The notes: generated from the letters alone by a model not told the origin. Positions 16,896-26,256 are shown, numbered from the stretch's first letter. The stretch: DNA of 64,000 nt from Pseudomonas sp. G34 (GCF_031119625.1 NZ_JAVHZV010000030.1:310001-374000), one strand, 5' to 3'. Program-made: numbers and translations.

Positions 16896-19157
16896 ATGAG
16901 CACTCGCCAAGGCGCGCTGCGCCTGACTTTCACCTACTTGATAAGCGCCGGTCTGTGGATCGTGCTCAGCGACCTGCTGCTGGCCTCCCTCGATCTAACG
17001 GCCCGACAGACGGAGCAGCTTCAGGTCTGGAAGGGCCTGGTATTCGTGCTGCTGACCAGTAGCCTGCTGTACCTGGTGCTCAACCGTCAGTTGCACCGCC
17101 AGGCGCAGATCGGCGCGGCGCTGCGCGCCAGCGAGGAGCGCCTCAGCCTGGCCCTGTCGGCCACCGAAGACGGTCTCTGGGACTGGGATCTGCACCACCA
17201 GCGCCTGTATTACTCGCCTGGGTATCACACGCTACTGGGCCTGAACGATGGCGAGCTGGGCAGCGACCGTGAGCAGTGGCAGCAATTGCTGCATCCCGAG
17301 GATCGCCCGGCCTACCAGCGCGCCCTCGACGAAGTGCTGCAGGCGAGCGAAGACACCGCCTACGAGAACAGCTACCGCCTGCGCCACCGTGACGGCAGCT
17401 ACCGCTGGGTGCTGTCGCGCGGGCGTCTGCAACTCGATGGCCTGGGGCGACCGGCGCGTTTCATCGGCACGGTCAAGGACATCACCCAGCGTCGCGCCGA
17501 CGCCGACAGCCTGCGCCAGGCGGCAGCGGTATTCGAGTCGACCCAGGAAGGCGTGCTGGTCACCGATGCGCAGCAGACCATCGTGCACATCAACCCGGCG
17601 TTCAGCCGCATCACCGGCTACAGCGAAGCGGAGATCCTCGGCAAGCACACCAGGCTGCTGAAATCCGGCCGCCACGACGCCGCGTTCTACCAGCATCTCT
17701 GGCACCGCCTGCAGACCCAGGGCACCTGGAGCGGCGAGGTGTGGAACCGCCGCAAGGATGGTGAAATCTACCCGCAATGGCAGTGCATTCGCACCGTGCG
17801 CGGTGACCACGGCCAACCCAGCCATTACGTTGCGGTGTTTTCCGACATCAGCCTGCTCAAGCACTCCCAGCAGGAGCTCGATCACCTCGCCCACCATGAT
17901 CCGCTGAGCGGCCTGCCCAACCGCCTGCTGTTCGGCGAGCGCGTCGAGCATGCCCTGCAGCGCGCCCAGCGCGATGGGGAGCGTGGCGCCGTACTGGTGG
18001 TGGACCTGGATCACTTCAAGCACATCAACGAAAGCCTCGGCCACAACGTCGGCGACCTGCTGCTGAAAGCCGCTGGCGAGCGGCTGGCCAGCCGGCTCGG
18101 CAGCGCCAGCACCCTGGCGCGCCTGGGTGGCGATGAATTCGCCGTGCTCTGCGAGGACTGCCCCCAGGCAGAACAGGCAGCGCACCTGGCGCAGACCTTG
18201 ATCGACTGCCTGAACGCCCCCTTTCTGCTCGACGGACAGGAGCTGTTCATCTCGGCCAGCGTCGGTATCTGCCTGTATCCGGAAAACGCAAAGACCGTCG
18301 ACGAGGCGCTGCGCAACGTCGACTCGGCGCTGTTCAAGGCCAAGAGCAGTGGCCGTGAAGGCTTCGCCTTCTACGACCAGGCGCAGACCGAGTATGCCCG
18401 CCAGCGCGTGGAGTTGATCGCCGGCATGCGCCATGCCATCGACAATGGCGAACTACGGGTGCATTACCAGCCGCTGCACAGCCTCGCCGACAACTGCCTG
18501 ATCGGCGTCGAGGCGCTGGTACGCTGGCAACATCCGCAACGGGGACTGGTGCCACCTGGCGAATTCATCCCGATTGCCGAAGACAGCGGCCTGATCAGCG
18601 CCATCGACGCCTGGGTACTCGAACAGGCATGCCAGCAGATGGTGGCCTGGCGCAGCGCCGGACACCGCCTGCAATTCGTGGCCGTGAACATTTCCAGCCG
18701 CCTGTTCAGCCGCGGCGAGCTGGATCAGCGCGTCGCCCAGGTATTGGCCAGCAGCGGCCTGCCGGCAGGCTGCCTGGAGCTGGAGGTGACGGAAAGCGCG
18801 GTGATGGATGACCCGGATCAGGCCCAGGCCCTGCTCGTACGGTTGCGCAACCTGGGGGTACGCCTGGCGATCGACGACTTCGGCACCGGCTACAGCTCGC
18901 TGGCGCGCCTGAAACGCTTGCCGGTGCACAAGCTCAAGCTCGACCAGAGCTTTGTCGCCGGCCTGCCCCACGATAACGACGACCTGGCGATCACCCGGGC
19001 GGTCATCGCCCTGGCCCACAGCATGGAGATGAAGGTGCTCGCCGAGGGCGTGGAGCGTGACGAGCAGTTGCAGCGCCTGCGCCAGCTGGGCTGCGACTAC
19101 GCCCAGGGTTATTTCATTGGCCGGCCGGTGCCGGCCCAGGATCTGAAACTGGCGTGA
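16896..19157 (+). CDS. PAS-PAS-GGDEF-EAL cyclic-di-GMP protein, PipA-like (PA0285 position)
   Basis: 753-aa inner-membrane protein with two N-terminal membrane helices (about residues 10-30 and 45-65), two PAS/PAC modules (about 75-320), a GGDEF domain with intact GGDEF (about 411-415) but no RxxD I-site, and an EAL domain with intact EALVRW, NISSRL and DDFGTGYSSL motifs. The EAL residues needed for hydrolysis look complete, so phosphodiesterase activity is likely; GGDEF may be active or regulatory. In P. aeruginosa the protein at this position is the phosphodiesterase PipA. Start ATG 16896 lacks a clear ribosome site. It is convergent with the GST gene, 24 bp away. Confidence 0.9.
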   Translation: MSTRQGALRLTFTYLISAGLWIVLSDLLLASLDLTARQTEQLQVWKGLVFVLLTSSLLYLVLNRQLHRQAQIGAALRASEERLSLALSATEDGLWDWDLHHQRLYYSPGYHTLLGLNDGELGSDREQWQQLLHPEDRPAYQRALDEVLQASEDTAYENSYRLRHRDGSYRWVLSRGRLQLDGLGRPARFIGTVKDITQRRADADSLRQAAAVFESTQEGVLVTDAQQTIVHINPAFSRITGYSEAEILGKHTRLLKSGRHDAAFYQHLWHRLQTQGTWSGEVWNRRKDGEIYPQWQCIRTVRGDHGQPSHYVAVFSDISLLKHSQQELDHLAHHDPLSGLPNRLLFGERVEHALQRAQRDGERGAVLVVDLDHFKHINESLGHNVGDLLLKAAGERLASRLGSASTLARLGGDEFAVLCEDCPQAEQAAHLAQTLIDCLNAPFLLDGQELFISASVGICLYPENAKTVDEALRNVDSALFKAKSSGREGFAFYDQAQTEYARQRVELIAGMRHAIDNGELRVHYQPLHSLADNCLIGVEALVRWQHPQRGLVPPGEFIPIAEDSGLISAIDAWVLEQACQQMVAWRSAGHRLQFVAVNISSRLFSRGELDQRVAQVLASSGLPAGCLELEVTESAVMDDPDQAQALLVRLRNLGVRLAIDDFGTGYSSLARLKRLPVHKLKLDQSFVAGLPHDNDDLAITRAVIALAHSMEMKVLAEGVERDEQLQRLRQLGCDYAQGYFIGRPVPAQDLKLA

Positions 19158-19181
19158 CCGGTGCCACGCCAGGGGCCCACC

Positions 19182-19859
19182 TCAGAACAACGCCTTGCGC
19201 GCTTCGCTGCTCAGCACTTCGTCAGGACGCTGGCCAACGGCTTCGGCAACCTGGTAAGCACGCTGCACCGCAGAACGCTTGCCCATACGTGCCAGCCAGG
19301 CCGCCATGTTGGGGAAGTCCTCGAGGCGCTGGCGCTGCAGCTCCCAGCCCTTGGCCCAGGGGTAAATGGCCATGTCGGCAATCGAATAGTCACCGGCCAC
19401 GTACTCGCGCCCCTCGAGCTGGCGGTCCAGCACGCCGTACAGGCGCGCGGTTTCCTTCACGTAGCGATCGATGGCATAGGGAATCTGCTCCGGCGCGAAA
19501 CGCACGAAGTGATGATTCTGCCCGGCCATCGGGCCCAGGCCGCCCATCTGCCAGTGCAGCCATTGCTGCACCTGCACGCGCAGGCGTGGCTGCAGTGGCA
19601 TGAAGCGACCGATCTTGTCGGCCAGGTATTCGAGAATCGCCCCGGATTCGAACACCGAGATCGGCTCGCCGCCGTCGCTGGGGTTGTTGTCGACGATGGC
19701 CGGAATCCGGTTGTTCGGCGAGATTTTCAGGAACGCCGGTTCGAACTGCTGGCCGGCGCCGATATTGACCGGGTGCACGTTGTACTCCAGCCCGCTCTCT
19801 TCGAGAAAGATGCTGATCTTGTGGCCATTGGGGGTTGTCCAGTAATGGAGGTCGATCAT
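19182..19859 (-). CDS. Glutathione S-transferase-family protein (YfcG/Nu-class type)
   Basis: 225-aa thioredoxin-fold protein with N-terminal GST domain (TTPNGHKISIFLEE, the Asn/Thr-containing N-terminus of YfcG/YghU-like Nu-class enzymes; NNRIPAIVDN; FESGAILEYL) and an all-helical C-terminal domain. Nu-class members act as disulfide-bond reductases on glutathionylated substrates. The start at 19859 (MIDLHYW) is taken because the longer frame to 20030 adds only Arg/Pro-rich sequence. It is divergent from the YccS-type gene (230 bp) and convergent with the PAS-GGDEF-EAL gene. The cellular substrate is unknown. Confidence 0.9.
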   Translation of the reverse strand: MIDLHYWTTPNGHKISIFLEESGLEYNVHPVNIGAGQQFEPAFLKISPNNRIPAIVDNNPSDGGEPISVFESGAILEYLADKIGRFMPLQPRLRVQVQQWLHWQMGGLGPMAGQNHHFVRFAPEQIPYAIDRYVKETARLYGVLDRQLEGREYVAGDYSIADMAIYPWAKGWELQRQRLEDFPNMAAWLARMGKRSAVQRAYQVAEAVGQRPDEVLSSEARKALF

Positions 19860-20089
19860 GGGCGCTCCTGTCGATGATGGCGGCCTGCCTGCCGGCGCCG
19901 CTGGGCAATGGGTAAATCTTGGAGCCAGGCGCGGCGCACAGAGTTCAGCTGCGCTGACCCGCAGCGCGGCGGCATCCGTGCGCCGGCAAGCAAAGCGCCT
20001 CTCGCACTGAACGATGCAGGCAAGGCACAATCGAAACGCCGCGCTGAACGGCGTGTCAGTCTTCTTTCCCGCTAAAGGTCGCGATCCGG

Positions 20090-22273
20090 ATGCCGTCTTC
20101 CTCCTTGCGCCACTCGCTGCGCCGCCTCTGGGCGCTGGACAAGTTCAGCTACAGCCTGCGGGTGTTCATCGCCCTGGGCGGCAGCCTGGCGCTGTGTTGG
20201 CACCAGGGCTGGATGCACAGCCTGATCCCGCTGTTTCTCGGCGTGATCGCCAGCGCCCTGGCGGAAACCGACGATAGCTGGCAGGGGCGGCTCGCCGCAC
20301 TGCTGGTCACCCTGGGCTGCTTCAGCGCCGCGGCCTATGCGGTCGAATTCCTGTTCCCCTACCCCTGGCTGTTCGTCAGTGCCCTGGCGCTATCGGCCTT
20401 TACCCTGACCATGCTCGGCGCCCTGGGCGAACGCTTTGCCACGCTCGGCTCGGCCACGCTGATTCTGGCGGTGTACAGCATGATCGGCGTGGAGCAGCGC
20501 GGCGGCGTTGCCGGGCTGTGGCTCGAGCCGCTGCTGCTGGTGGCGGGTGCCGCCTGGTACGGTGCGCTGTCGGTGCTCTGGCATGCCTTGTTCGCCCACC
20601 AACCGGTGCAACAGAGCCTGGCTCGGCTGTTTCGGGAACTGGGGCTGTACCTCAAGCTCAAGGCCGCACTGTTCGAACCGCTGCGCCAGCTGGACGTGGA
20701 AACCCGTCGCCTGGATCTGGCCAAGCAGAATGGCCGGGTGGTGGCGGCGCTCAACGCGACCAAGGAAATCATCCTGCACCGGGTCGGCAATGGCCGCCCT
20801 GGCCCGAAGGTCAGCCGCTACCTGAAGCTGTATTTCCTCGCCCAGGACATCCACGAGCGCGCCAGCTCCTCGCACTATCCCTACAACGCCCTGGCCGACG
20901 CTTTCTTCCACAGCGACGTGATGTTCCGCTGCCAGCGCCTGCTGCGCCTGCACGGCAAGGCCTGTCACGCCCTGGCCCAGGCCATCGAACTGCGCCAGCC
21001 GTTCGAATACGGCGAGCACTACAGCCAGGCCCAAGCCGATCTGCAGGCGTCTCTGGAGCACCTGCGCATCCAGAGCAACCCGGCCTGGAAACACCTGCTG
21101 CGTTCGCTTGGTGCCCTGGCCGGCAACCTCGGCACCCTCGACCGCCTGCTGAGCAGCGCCAGCAACCCCGATGCCCTGGCCGAAGAGCAGGACAGCTCGC
21201 TGCTCGACCGCGAGCCGCAATCGCTGCGCGACGTATGGGAGCGCATCCGCCTGCAGCTCACCCCGACCTCGCTGCTGTTCCGCCATGCCCTGCGCCTGTC
21301 CATCGCCCTGGCCGCCGGTTACGGCGTGCTGCACTGGATCCACCCGACCCAGGGCTATTGGATTCTGCTCACCACCCTGTTCGTCTGCCAGCCCAACTAC
21401 GGCGCCACGCGCATAAAGCTGGTGCAGCGCATCATCGGCACCGTACTCGGGCTGCTGCTGGGCTGGGCGCTGATCGACCTGTTCCCGGCACAGCTGATCC
21501 AGGCCTTTTTCGCCGTGGCAGCCGGCGTGGTGTTCTTCGCCACCCGCTCCAGCCGCTACACCGTGGCCACGGCGGCGATCACCCTGCTGGTGCTGTTCTG
21601 CTTCAACCAGGTGGGCGATGGCTATGGGCTGATCCTGCCGCGCCTGTTCGACACCCTGCTCGGCAGCCTGATCGCCGGCCTGGCGGTGTTCCTGATCCTG
21701 CCGGACTGGCAGGGCCGCCGGCTCAATCGCGTGGTGGCCAACACCCTGAGCTGCAACAGCACCTACCTGCGGCAGATCATGCGCCAGTACACCGAAGGCA
21801 AACGCGACGACCTCGCCTACCGCTTGGCCCGGCGCAACGCCCACAACGCCGACGCCGCGCTGTCGACCACCCTGGGCAACATGCTGATGGAGCCCGGGCA
21901 CTTCCGTAAGGAGGCGGATATCGGCTTTCGCTTCCTGGTGCTCTCGCACACCCTGCTCAGCTATCTGTCGGGCCTGGGCGCGCATCGCGGCGAGGCGTTG
22001 CTGGCCGATGAACAAGGCGAGCTGCCGGCCAGTGCCCAGCGCCTGGCCGATAGCCTCGACGAGATCGCCCGCGGCTTGAACGAGCTGAGCCCGGTAGCTA
22101 TCCAGAGCGACAGCGAAGAGCAACTCGCCGGCGTCCTGGAGCAGATACCCGAAGAGCTCGACGATGCGCAGCGCCTGGTGCAGACCCAGCTCTCGCTGAT
22201 TGCCCGGCAGCTCGGGCCGCTACGCACGCTGGCCGCTCACCTCCTGAAAAACCGCGCCAAGGCGACCCGTTGA
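20090..22273 (+). CDS. yccS: YccS/YhfK-family (FUSC) inner-membrane protein
   Basis: 727-aa integral membrane protein with two membrane blocks (about residues 20-160 and 395-510), each of five to six helices, with a cytoplasmic domain between them and a soluble C-terminal domain: the duplicated fusaric-acid-resistance-like layout of YccS. The family is linked to export of aromatic acids, but YccS itself has no settled function. Start ATG 20090 precedes MPSSSLRHSLRRLWALDKFSYSLR, a typical family N-terminus. The stop overlaps the start of the following Gre-like gene (TGATG), so the two are translationally coupled. Confidence 0.9.
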   Translation: MPSSSLRHSLRRLWALDKFSYSLRVFIALGGSLALCWHQGWMHSLIPLFLGVIASALAETDDSWQGRLAALLVTLGCFSAAAYAVEFLFPYPWLFVSALALSAFTLTMLGALGERFATLGSATLILAVYSMIGVEQRGGVAGLWLEPLLLVAGAAWYGALSVLWHALFAHQPVQQSLARLFRELGLYLKLKAALFEPLRQLDVETRRLDLAKQNGRVVAALNATKEIILHRVGNGRPGPKVSRYLKLYFLAQDIHERASSSHYPYNALADAFFHSDVMFRCQRLLRLHGKACHALAQAIELRQPFEYGEHYSQAQADLQASLEHLRIQSNPAWKHLLRSLGALAGNLGTLDRLLSSASNPDALAEEQDSSLLDREPQSLRDVWERIRLQLTPTSLLFRHALRLSIALAAGYGVLHWIHPTQGYWILLTTLFVCQPNYGATRIKLVQRIIGTVLGLLLGWALIDLFPAQLIQAFFAVAAGVVFFATRSSRYTVATAAITLLVLFCFNQVGDGYGLILPRLFDTLLGSLIAGLAVFLILPDWQGRRLNRVVANTLSCNSTYLRQIMRQYTEGKRDDLAYRLARRNAHNADAALSTTLGNMLMEPGHFRKEADIGFRFLVLSHTLLSYLSGLGAHRGEALLADEQGELPASAQRLADSLDEIARGLNELSPVAIQSDSEEQLAGVLEQIPEELDDAQRLVQTQLSLIARQLGPLRTLAAHLLKNRAKATR

Positions 22274-22755
22274 TGGACAAGCAAGCCATCGTCCAACAGG
22301 TGATCGAGCACCTGGCCGGCGACCTGTCTGCCGCCGAGCAGGCCGCGCGGGTCGCCCATGAGACGGCGACCCACGAAGAGAACATCGCCGAGAACAAATA
22401 CGACACCCTGGGCCTGGAAGCGGCCTACCTGGCTGCCGGCCAGGCACGCCGCGTAGAGGAAATCGGCCTGACGCTACGGGCCTGGCGGCAGCTGCAACTA
22501 CGCCCTTTCGATGCAGTCCTGGGCATCCGCCTCACCGCGCTGGTATTGCTGGCTGACGAAAACGACCACGAGCAATGGCTGTTCCTCGGCCCGGATGGCG
22601 CGGCGATCAAGGTGCAGGCCCTGCAGCGGGAAATTCTCGTGCTCAGCCCCCACGCGCCGCTCGGCCAGCGCCTGCTGGGCCGTCAGCCCGGCGATGAAAT
22701 CGAATTGAAGATCGCCGGCCGCGTACAGCATCACCAGATCATCGAGGCGCACTGA
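22273..22755 (+). CDS. Small GreA/GreB-family transcription factor
   Basis: 160-aa protein with a short N-terminal helical region containing an acidic tip-like stretch (HEENIAENKYDT) and a C-terminal FKBP-like Gre domain (LGPDGAAIKV, LLGRQPGDEIELKI). It resembles Gre-family secondary-channel factors that bind RNA polymerase and rescue backtracked or arrested complexes, but the helical arm is diverged from true GreA and GreB. ATG 22273 overlaps the yccS stop by one base; an earlier TTG at 22270 is less likely. Whether it cleaves RNA or only modulates polymerase, as Rnk or Gfh proteins do, cannot be told from sequence. Confidence 0.8.
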   Translation: MDKQAIVQQVIEHLAGDLSAAEQAARVAHETATHEENIAENKYDTLGLEAAYLAAGQARRVEEIGLTLRAWRQLQLRPFDAVLGIRLTALVLLADENDHEQWLFLGPDGAAIKVQALQREILVLSPHAPLGQRLLGRQPGDEIELKIAGRVQHHQIIEAH

Positions 22756-22770
22756 ACGACGCCGGCGGCA

Positions 22771-23277
22771 TCACGCGGGAGCAATCGACTGCAGGTCACG
22801 CCAGGTCAGGTACAGGCGCAGGTCGAATTCCAACTGCGCGTAATCGGGCAGCATGTATTCGCAAAGCTTGTAGAACGCCTTGTTGTGATCGCTTTCCTTG
22901 AGGTGCGCCAGCTCGTGCACCACGATCATCTGCAGGAACTGCGGCGCCGCCTCGCGAAACAGCGAGGCGACACGGATCTCCTTCTTGGCCTTGAGCTTGC
23001 CGCCCTGCACCCGGGAAATGCTGGTGTGCAGGCCAAGGGCACGGTGGGTGAGGTCGAGGCGATTGTCGAACAGCACCTTGTCGATGGCCGGCGCATTCTT
23101 CAAATGCTCCTGCTTGAGTGCCATTACATAGGCATACAGCGCCTTGTCGCTCTGCACCGCGTGGCGGCCCCCATAGCGCTGCGCCAGGTAATCACCCAGG
23201 CGCTCGCCGGCGATCATCTGGCGCACCTGTTCCTGGAGCGAGGCGGAGTAACCCTGGAGGTATTTGAGCGGCGTCAT
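22771..23277 (-). CDS. YgjP-like zinc metallopeptidase-domain protein (M48/DUF45)
   Basis: 168-aa soluble protein with zinc-protease motif HELAH (VVHELAHLKESDHNKAF) and a downstream acidic region typical of the YgjP/WLM group. The open frame begins at 23307, but ATG 23277 (MTPLKYLQGY) is preferred because the extra residues are not conserved-looking. Family members are putative proteases related to SprT-type enzymes; the substrate is unknown. It is convergent with the Gre-like gene (15-bp gap) and follows the sugar-dehydrogenase gene by 46 bp on the same strand, so co-transcription is possible. Confidence 0.88.
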   Translation of the reverse strand: MTPLKYLQGYSASLQEQVRQMIAGERLGDYLAQRYGGRHAVQSDKALYAYVMALKQEHLKNAPAIDKVLFDNRLDLTHRALGLHTSISRVQGGKLKAKKEIRVASLFREAAPQFLQMIVVHELAHLKESDHNKAFYKLCEYMLPDYAQLEFDLRLYLTWRDLQSIAPA

Positions 23278-23323
23278 GGCGATACGGCGGGTATGGCTGG
23301 CGGCCAATTATGCCGCACCTGGG

Positions 23324-24412
23324 CTACAGCGGCACCACCCGGAGCAGGCGGCCTTCGGCACTGTCGGTGAGCAGGTAGAGGGCACCGTCCGGGCCGTCGT
23401 ACACAGCGCGGATGCGCTCCTCCAGCTCCTGGAAAAGAACGTCTTCACCGGCCAGCCGGCCCTTGTCGAGCCGCACCCGGCGCACGCTCTTTTCCGCCAG
23501 GGTGGATACGAACAGGTCGCCTTTCCAGTGCGGGAAGCGATCGCCGGTATACAGCGCCAGCCCGGAGGGCGCCACCGAAGGCGTCCAGTGCAGCTCCGGC
23601 GCCAGGTAACCGGGCAGCTCGGTAAAGGGCGTGACCATCGCCCCCGTGTAGTCGACGCCAAAGGAGGCCAGCGGCCAGCCGTAGTTGCCACCGGGCTGCA
23701 GCAGGTTCAGCTCGTCGCCGCCCTTGGGGCCGTGCTCGTGGCTGTACAGGCGCTTGCGCTGGCGGTCGTAGACGATGCCCTGCACGTTGCGGTGCCCCAG
23801 GCTGTAGATTTCCTCGGCGGCGCCGGGCTGGCCGCGCAGCGGGTTGTCCTGTGGGATGCTGCCGTCGCGGTTCAGGCGCACCGTCTTGCCCAGGTGATTG
23901 GCAGGGTTCTGCGCCTGCTCGCGCCAGTCGAAGCCATCGCCAAGGGTCAGCACCAGGGTGTCGTCGGGCAGAAAGGCAATCCGCCCACCATAGTGCGAGG
24001 CGCCTGCCTTGGCCGGCTGGGCGGTGAACAGCACCTGGAAATCGCGCAGCTCGCCGTCGACCAGCCGGGCGCGGGCCAGCCGCGTGTTATTGGCGTCGAG
24101 CTCGCCATGGGCGTAGCTCAGGTAGAGCCACGGGTCGCTGGCGAAGTGGGGGTCCAGCGCCACTTCCATCAACCCTGCCTGGGTGGCCACGAAGGGCGCC
24201 GGCAGGCCGCCGACCGGCGCGGCCTGCAGCTTGCCCTGGGCATCGATCAGGCGCAGCTGCCCGGTGCGCTCGGTGACCAGCATGCGGCCATCGGGCAGGA
24301 ACGCCATGGACCAGGGATGGGCCAGGCCGCCGGTGACGGTTTCGATACGGTAATCGGCATGGGCCAGCGCGCCCGCGCACAGCGCTACTGCCAGCAAGAC
24401 GGCTTTCAACAT
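23324..24412 (-). CDS. Periplasmic PQQ-type aldose sugar dehydrogenase (YliI family)
   Basis: 362-aa secreted beta-propeller enzyme of the soluble glucose/sorbosone dehydrogenase family that oxidises aldoses, with PQQ in characterised members. A signal peptide (MLKAVLLAVALCAGALAHA) precedes the propeller; typical motifs are GLAHPWSMAFLPDGRMLVTER, GGRIAFLPDDTLVLTLGDG, YSLGHRNVQG and SHEHGPKGGDELN. ATG 24412 has AAGGA four bases upstream. An alternative start at 24439 overlaps the stop of the upstream membrane-protein gene (TGATG) and would add nine residues. Either way the two genes appear coupled. The natural sugar is unknown. Confidence 0.9.
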   Translation of the reverse strand: MLKAVLLAVALCAGALAHADYRIETVTGGLAHPWSMAFLPDGRMLVTERTGQLRLIDAQGKLQAAPVGGLPAPFVATQAGLMEVALDPHFASDPWLYLSYAHGELDANNTRLARARLVDGELRDFQVLFTAQPAKAGASHYGGRIAFLPDDTLVLTLGDGFDWREQAQNPANHLGKTVRLNRDGSIPQDNPLRGQPGAAEEIYSLGHRNVQGIVYDRQRKRLYSHEHGPKGGDELNLLQPGGNYGWPLASFGVDYTGAMVTPFTELPGYLAPELHWTPSVAPSGLALYTGDRFPHWKGDLFVSTLAEKSVRRVRLDKGRLAGEDVLFQELEERIRAVYDGPDGALYLLTDSAEGRLLRVVPL

Positions 24413-24438
24413 CACATCCTTGAGCAGAGAAAAAACCA

Positions 24439-24882
24439 TCAGCGCGCAGCGGCGCTGAAACGTGCGAACACCAGGCTCCCCAGGCTGCCACAGAGCATCA
24501 GCGCCAGGGTGCCGGACAGCGTGCGATTGGCGCCGATCAGCGTCGGCATCGGCGCTACGGCATTGGCCGCGGTCAACGCCAGCCACACCGCCAGGGCGCC
24601 GGCTAGCAGAAATGCCAGCCAGCGCAGCACGCCCTGGGCAGGTGCCAGCCGGGCGGTCAGCGGCAGGGCAACGATGAAGGCGGCGATCACCAGGGCAGCA
24701 AAGGTCGGGCTGAACCCCAGCAGGTCGTGGGTCGTGGCCTGCAGGCGAATGCCTGGGGGAATGTAGGCGCCCAGCTGCTGCAGGGCGGCAAGATTGAACT
24801 GGGTCTGAACGATGCTGCCGAGCACGGTGGCAACGAGCACGGCCAAGCCGAATGGCAGCCACAGGCGAGAGTTTTGAGGCAT
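24439..24882 (-). CDS. Four-helix inner-membrane protein of unknown function
   Basis: 147-aa hydrophobic protein with four predicted membrane segments (about residues 8-28, 54-76, 82-104 and 120-142) and almost no soluble part. I do not recognise a named family. ATG 24882 (MPQNSRLWLPFG) is chosen because it leads directly into the first helix; the longer frame to 24999 is basic and unstructured. It sits immediately upstream of, and overlaps, the sugar dehydrogenase gene, so a role in that enzyme's electron transfer to the membrane is conceivable, but there is no motif for haem or quinone binding to support it. Confidence 0.8.
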   Translation of the reverse strand: MPQNSRLWLPFGLAVLVATVLGSIVQTQFNLAALQQLGAYIPPGIRLQATTHDLLGFSPTFAALVIAAFIVALPLTARLAPAQGVLRWLAFLLAGALAVWLALTAANAVAPMPTLIGANRTLSGTLALMLCGSLGSLVFARFSAAAR

Positions 24883-25034
24883 GGGGAGCCGACATCCTGA
24901 AACGCGTGTCGGCAGTATGGCGCAGCGCCCGGGGGGCAGCGGGACAGGAGTTTTACATGGTTTTTCGTGAACCGGGGAATGCCCGCCGTGGCGGCACACT
25001 GCTCATGCTGAAAACAGCCCAGGCCAGATACAGC

Positions 25035-25067
25035 AAAGCCGCCGGCCCTTCACGGGCAGGCGGCTTT
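25035..25067 (-). terminator. Terminator of fba
   Basis: Stem AAAGCCGCC/GGCGGCTTT (9 bp) with an inner GGCCC/GGGC pairing, ending in a TTT tract on the minus strand, 25 bases past the fba stop. It closes the tktA-epd-pgk-fba cluster. Confidence 0.8.
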
Positions 25068-25091
25068 CAGGCTACGCCATGAACGCTGCGA

Positions 25092-26156
25092 TCAGTTGAT
25101 CTTGGCGGCCAGCTCACCCTTGGCGTAACGCTGGAACATGCCTTCCAGGGAGATCGGCTTGATCTTCGAGGCATTGCCGGCGGTGCCGAAGGCTTCGTAG
25201 CGGGCGATGCACACGTCACGCATGGCTTCCACGGTCTTGGCGAAGTATTTGCGCGGATCGAACTCGGCGGGGTTCTGCGCCATGAAGCGACGAATTGCGC
25301 CAGTGGAGGCCAGGCGCAGGTCGGTGTCGATGTTGACCTTGCGCACGCCGTACTTGATGCCTTCGACGATCTCCTCGACCGGCACGCCGTAGGTTTCCTT
25401 GATGTCGCCACCGTACTCGTTGATGATCGCCAGCCAGTCCTGCGGCACCGAGCTGGAGCCGTGCATCACCAGGTGGGTATTGGGGATGCGCTTGTGGATT
25501 TCCTTGATGCGCTCGATCGACAGCACGTCGCCGGTAGGCGGCTTGGTGAACTTGTAGGCGCCGTGGCTGGTGCCGATGGCGATGGCCAGGGCGTCGACCT
25601 GGGTTTTCTTGACGAAGTCGGCCGCTTCTTCCGGGTCGGTCAGCAGTTGGCTGTGATCGAGCACGCCCTCGGCGCCGACGCCGTCTTCTTCACCGGCCAT
25701 GCCGGTTTCCAGGCTGCCCAGGCAGCCCAGCTCACCCTCGACCGAAACGCCGCAGGCGTGGGCAAAGGCAACGGTCTGCTGAGTGACGCGCACGTTGTAG
25801 TCGTAATCGGCCGGGGTCTTGCCGTCTTCTTTCAGCGAGCCGTCCATCATCACCGAGCTGAAACCCAGCTGGATGGAGCGCTGGCACACATCAGGGCTGG
25901 TGCCGTGATCCTGGTGCATGCACACCGGGATATGCGGGAATTCTTCGATCGCAGCAAGGATCAGGTGGCGCAGGAACGGCGCGCCGGCGTACTTGCGGGC
26001 ACCCGCAGAGGCCTGGACGATGACCGGCGAATCGGTCTTGTCGGCGGCTTCCATGATGGCGCGCATCTGCTCGAGGTTGTTGACGTTGAAGGCCGGCACG
26101 CCGTAGCCGAATTCGGCGGCGTGGTCGAGCATCTGGCGCATGCTGATAAGTGCCAT
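25092..26156 (-). CDS. fba: Fructose-1,6-bisphosphate aldolase, class II
   Basis: 354-aa zinc-dependent aldolase interconverting fructose-1,6-bisphosphate with dihydroxyacetone phosphate and glyceraldehyde-3-phosphate, used mainly in gluconeogenesis in Pseudomonas. Class II features include the metal ligands in CMHQDHGTSP and the HGSSSVP loop, the YGVPAFNVNN N-terminus and DTDLRLASTGAIRRF near the C-terminus, typical of the longer Calvin-cycle subtype. It is the last gene of the leftward tktA-epd-pgk cluster (the fda position of P. aeruginosa), preceded by two small lipoprotein genes and followed by a terminator. Length is normal. Confidence 0.96.
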   Translation of the reverse strand: MALISMRQMLDHAAEFGYGVPAFNVNNLEQMRAIMEAADKTDSPVIVQASAGARKYAGAPFLRHLILAAIEEFPHIPVCMHQDHGTSPDVCQRSIQLGFSSVMMDGSLKEDGKTPADYDYNVRVTQQTVAFAHACGVSVEGELGCLGSLETGMAGEEDGVGAEGVLDHSQLLTDPEEAADFVKKTQVDALAIAIGTSHGAYKFTKPPTGDVLSIERIKEIHKRIPNTHLVMHGSSSVPQDWLAIINEYGGDIKETYGVPVEEIVEGIKYGVRKVNIDTDLRLASTGAIRRFMAQNPAEFDPRKYFAKTVEAMRDVCIARYEAFGTAGNASKIKPISLEGMFQRYAKGELAAKIN

Positions 26157-26228
26157 GTTTTGCTATCTCCCGATAGGGCTCGTTGATCGTGCAAGCCTGC
26201 CGCAGTGGCAGGCGCTATTCAAGTTTGC

Positions 26229-26249
26229 GCGAGCGGGCATGCCGCTCGC
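26229..26249. repeat. REP-like palindromic hairpin
   Basis: Stem GCGAGCGG/CCGCTCGC around a GCATG centre, in the mliC-fba gap. Its form (GAGCGG-GCATG-CCGCTC) resembles the extragenic palindromes common in Pseudomonas. Only one copy was seen in the window, so membership of a family is a guess. Confidence 0.45.
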
Positions 26250-26256
26250 AGGTCAT

